Of a stretch of 21,276 nucleotides of DNA, positions 20,906 to 21,276 are shown in pieces. Where the stretch lies: IMG/VR virus record IMGVR_UViG_3300047498_000031, positions 1 through 21,276 of that record. One strand, written 5' to 3'. The stretch comes from a virus. Position 1 is the stretch's first letter, and each line of letters opens with the position of its first letter. The translations under genes were made by a program, and so were the position numbers. The notes beneath the pieces are model-generated. The model saw nothing but the letters and a program-made list of their open reading frames with translations, did no database searches and was not told the DNA's origin.

Positions 20906-21276
20906 ATGGCCGGGCGCGTCTCCCAGCTTGTCGTCGAGACGATCAACGGCGCTGCTGCGAACCTGCGCGCGTCGCAGTTGGTCGTGGAAGTCATGGTCGG
21001 CGTCAACGGCCATCTGCGCGTGTCGCAGGTTGTCGTCGAGACGCTGGTCGGCATTGCCTCGCACGCGCGCGCAAGCCAGGTCGTGGTCGAAGTTCTCTAC
21101 GTCATCCCGCTGCTGCCGGCGGTGACGCTGCCGCTGGTGTTCCCGGACCTGCCGGGAATCAGCTGGCCCGTCATTATGCGGCCCACATTCAAGAGTGCGG
21201 AAGCCACGTCGGCGGCGAGCGGGCGCAGCAAGCGCGTCACCTTCAGCACATGGCCAATCTGGGAATGGGATATCAG
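20906..21276 (+). CDS. Partial tail protein: RxSQxVVE repeats plus second DUF2460-like start
   Basis: The frame is open from ATG 20906, three bases after the previous stop, to the window end, so the 3' part is missing (123 codons seen). Residues 4-65 are four copies of a 17-residue unit with consensus R(V/A)SQxVVE. Residues 66-90 are Pro/Leu-rich (IPLLPAVTLPLVFPDLPG). From 91 onward MRPTF...SGRSKRVTFSTWPIWEWDI matches the DUF2460 gene at 14875: KRP, SGR, TYPTWQWDI in the same order with a one-residue gap. It may be a second distal-tail-like module carried on a repeat stalk. The full domain content cannot be judged here. Confidence 0.75.
   Translation, partial: MAGRVSQLVVETINGAAANLRASQLVVEVMVGVNGHLRVSQVVVETLVGIASHARASQVVVEVLYVIPLLPAVTLPLVFPDLPGISWPVIMRPTFKSAEATSAASGRSKRVTFSTWPIWEWDI
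20915..21118 (+). repeat. Four 51-bp coding repeats (17-aa RxSQxVVE units)
   Basis: Arg codons that begin the units lie at 20915, 20966, 21017 and 21068, giving an exact 51-bp period. The protein units begin RVSQLVVET, RASQLVVEV, RVSQVVVET and RASQVVVEV, so type V/T and type A/V units alternate. This looks like duplication of a two-unit block. Confidence 0.85.

Overview
The window is the late structural region of a siphovirus-type tailed phage or prophage. All recognisable genes lie on the + strand, from about position 503 to the end of the window. The DNA is GC-rich with strong G/C third-position bias. The tail genes come in the order tape measure, DUF2460, DUF2163, NlpC/P60, very large tip protein. 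This is the order known from the gene transfer agent (GTA) of Rhodobacter capsulatus and related alphaproteobacterial phages, so an alphaproteobacterial host is my best inference. The host cannot be proved from the sequence.

Layout. Positions 1-502 hold no convincing complete gene but are full of repeats: a 27-bp tandem repeat, four copies of an 18-bp element spaced 64, 63 and 64 bp apart, a perfect 7-bp hairpin, and a 16-bp imperfect direct repeat just before the first gene. Then comes a packaging cassette: HTH protein, HNH endonuclease, P27-type small terminase, large terminase. The head module follows: 58-aa membrane protein, HK97 portal, two small unknown proteins, prohead protease with a long scaffold-like tail, HK97-fold major capsid protein, and a post-capsid beta-rich protein. 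Next is the head-tail junction: a small Lys-rich protein, gp6-like adaptor, gp10-like protein, tail terminator. The tail module holds the tail tube, the tail assembly chaperone G with a -1 frameshifted GT form, tape measure, DUF2460 distal tail protein, DUF2163 hub, NlpC/P60 peptidase and a 977-aa tip protein. It ends with a probable lectin-like tail protein and a truncated gene that combines 17-aa repeats with a second DUF2460-like start.

The genes are packed as one operon. Most junctions are ATGA, GTGA, CTGA, TTGA or TGATG overlaps, which implies translational coupling, and there is no clear internal terminator. Encoded functions run from DNA recognition and packaging, through capsid assembly and maturation, to neck, tail and a tip able to cut the cell wall.

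Most unusual points: phased repeats upstream of the terminase genes; a well-formed -1 frameshift hairpin in the tail chaperone; a probable CTG start for the tail terminator; one mobile beta domain inserted in both the head-tail adaptor and the tail tip protein; and a second DUF2460-like module fused to RxSQxVVE repeats at the right edge.
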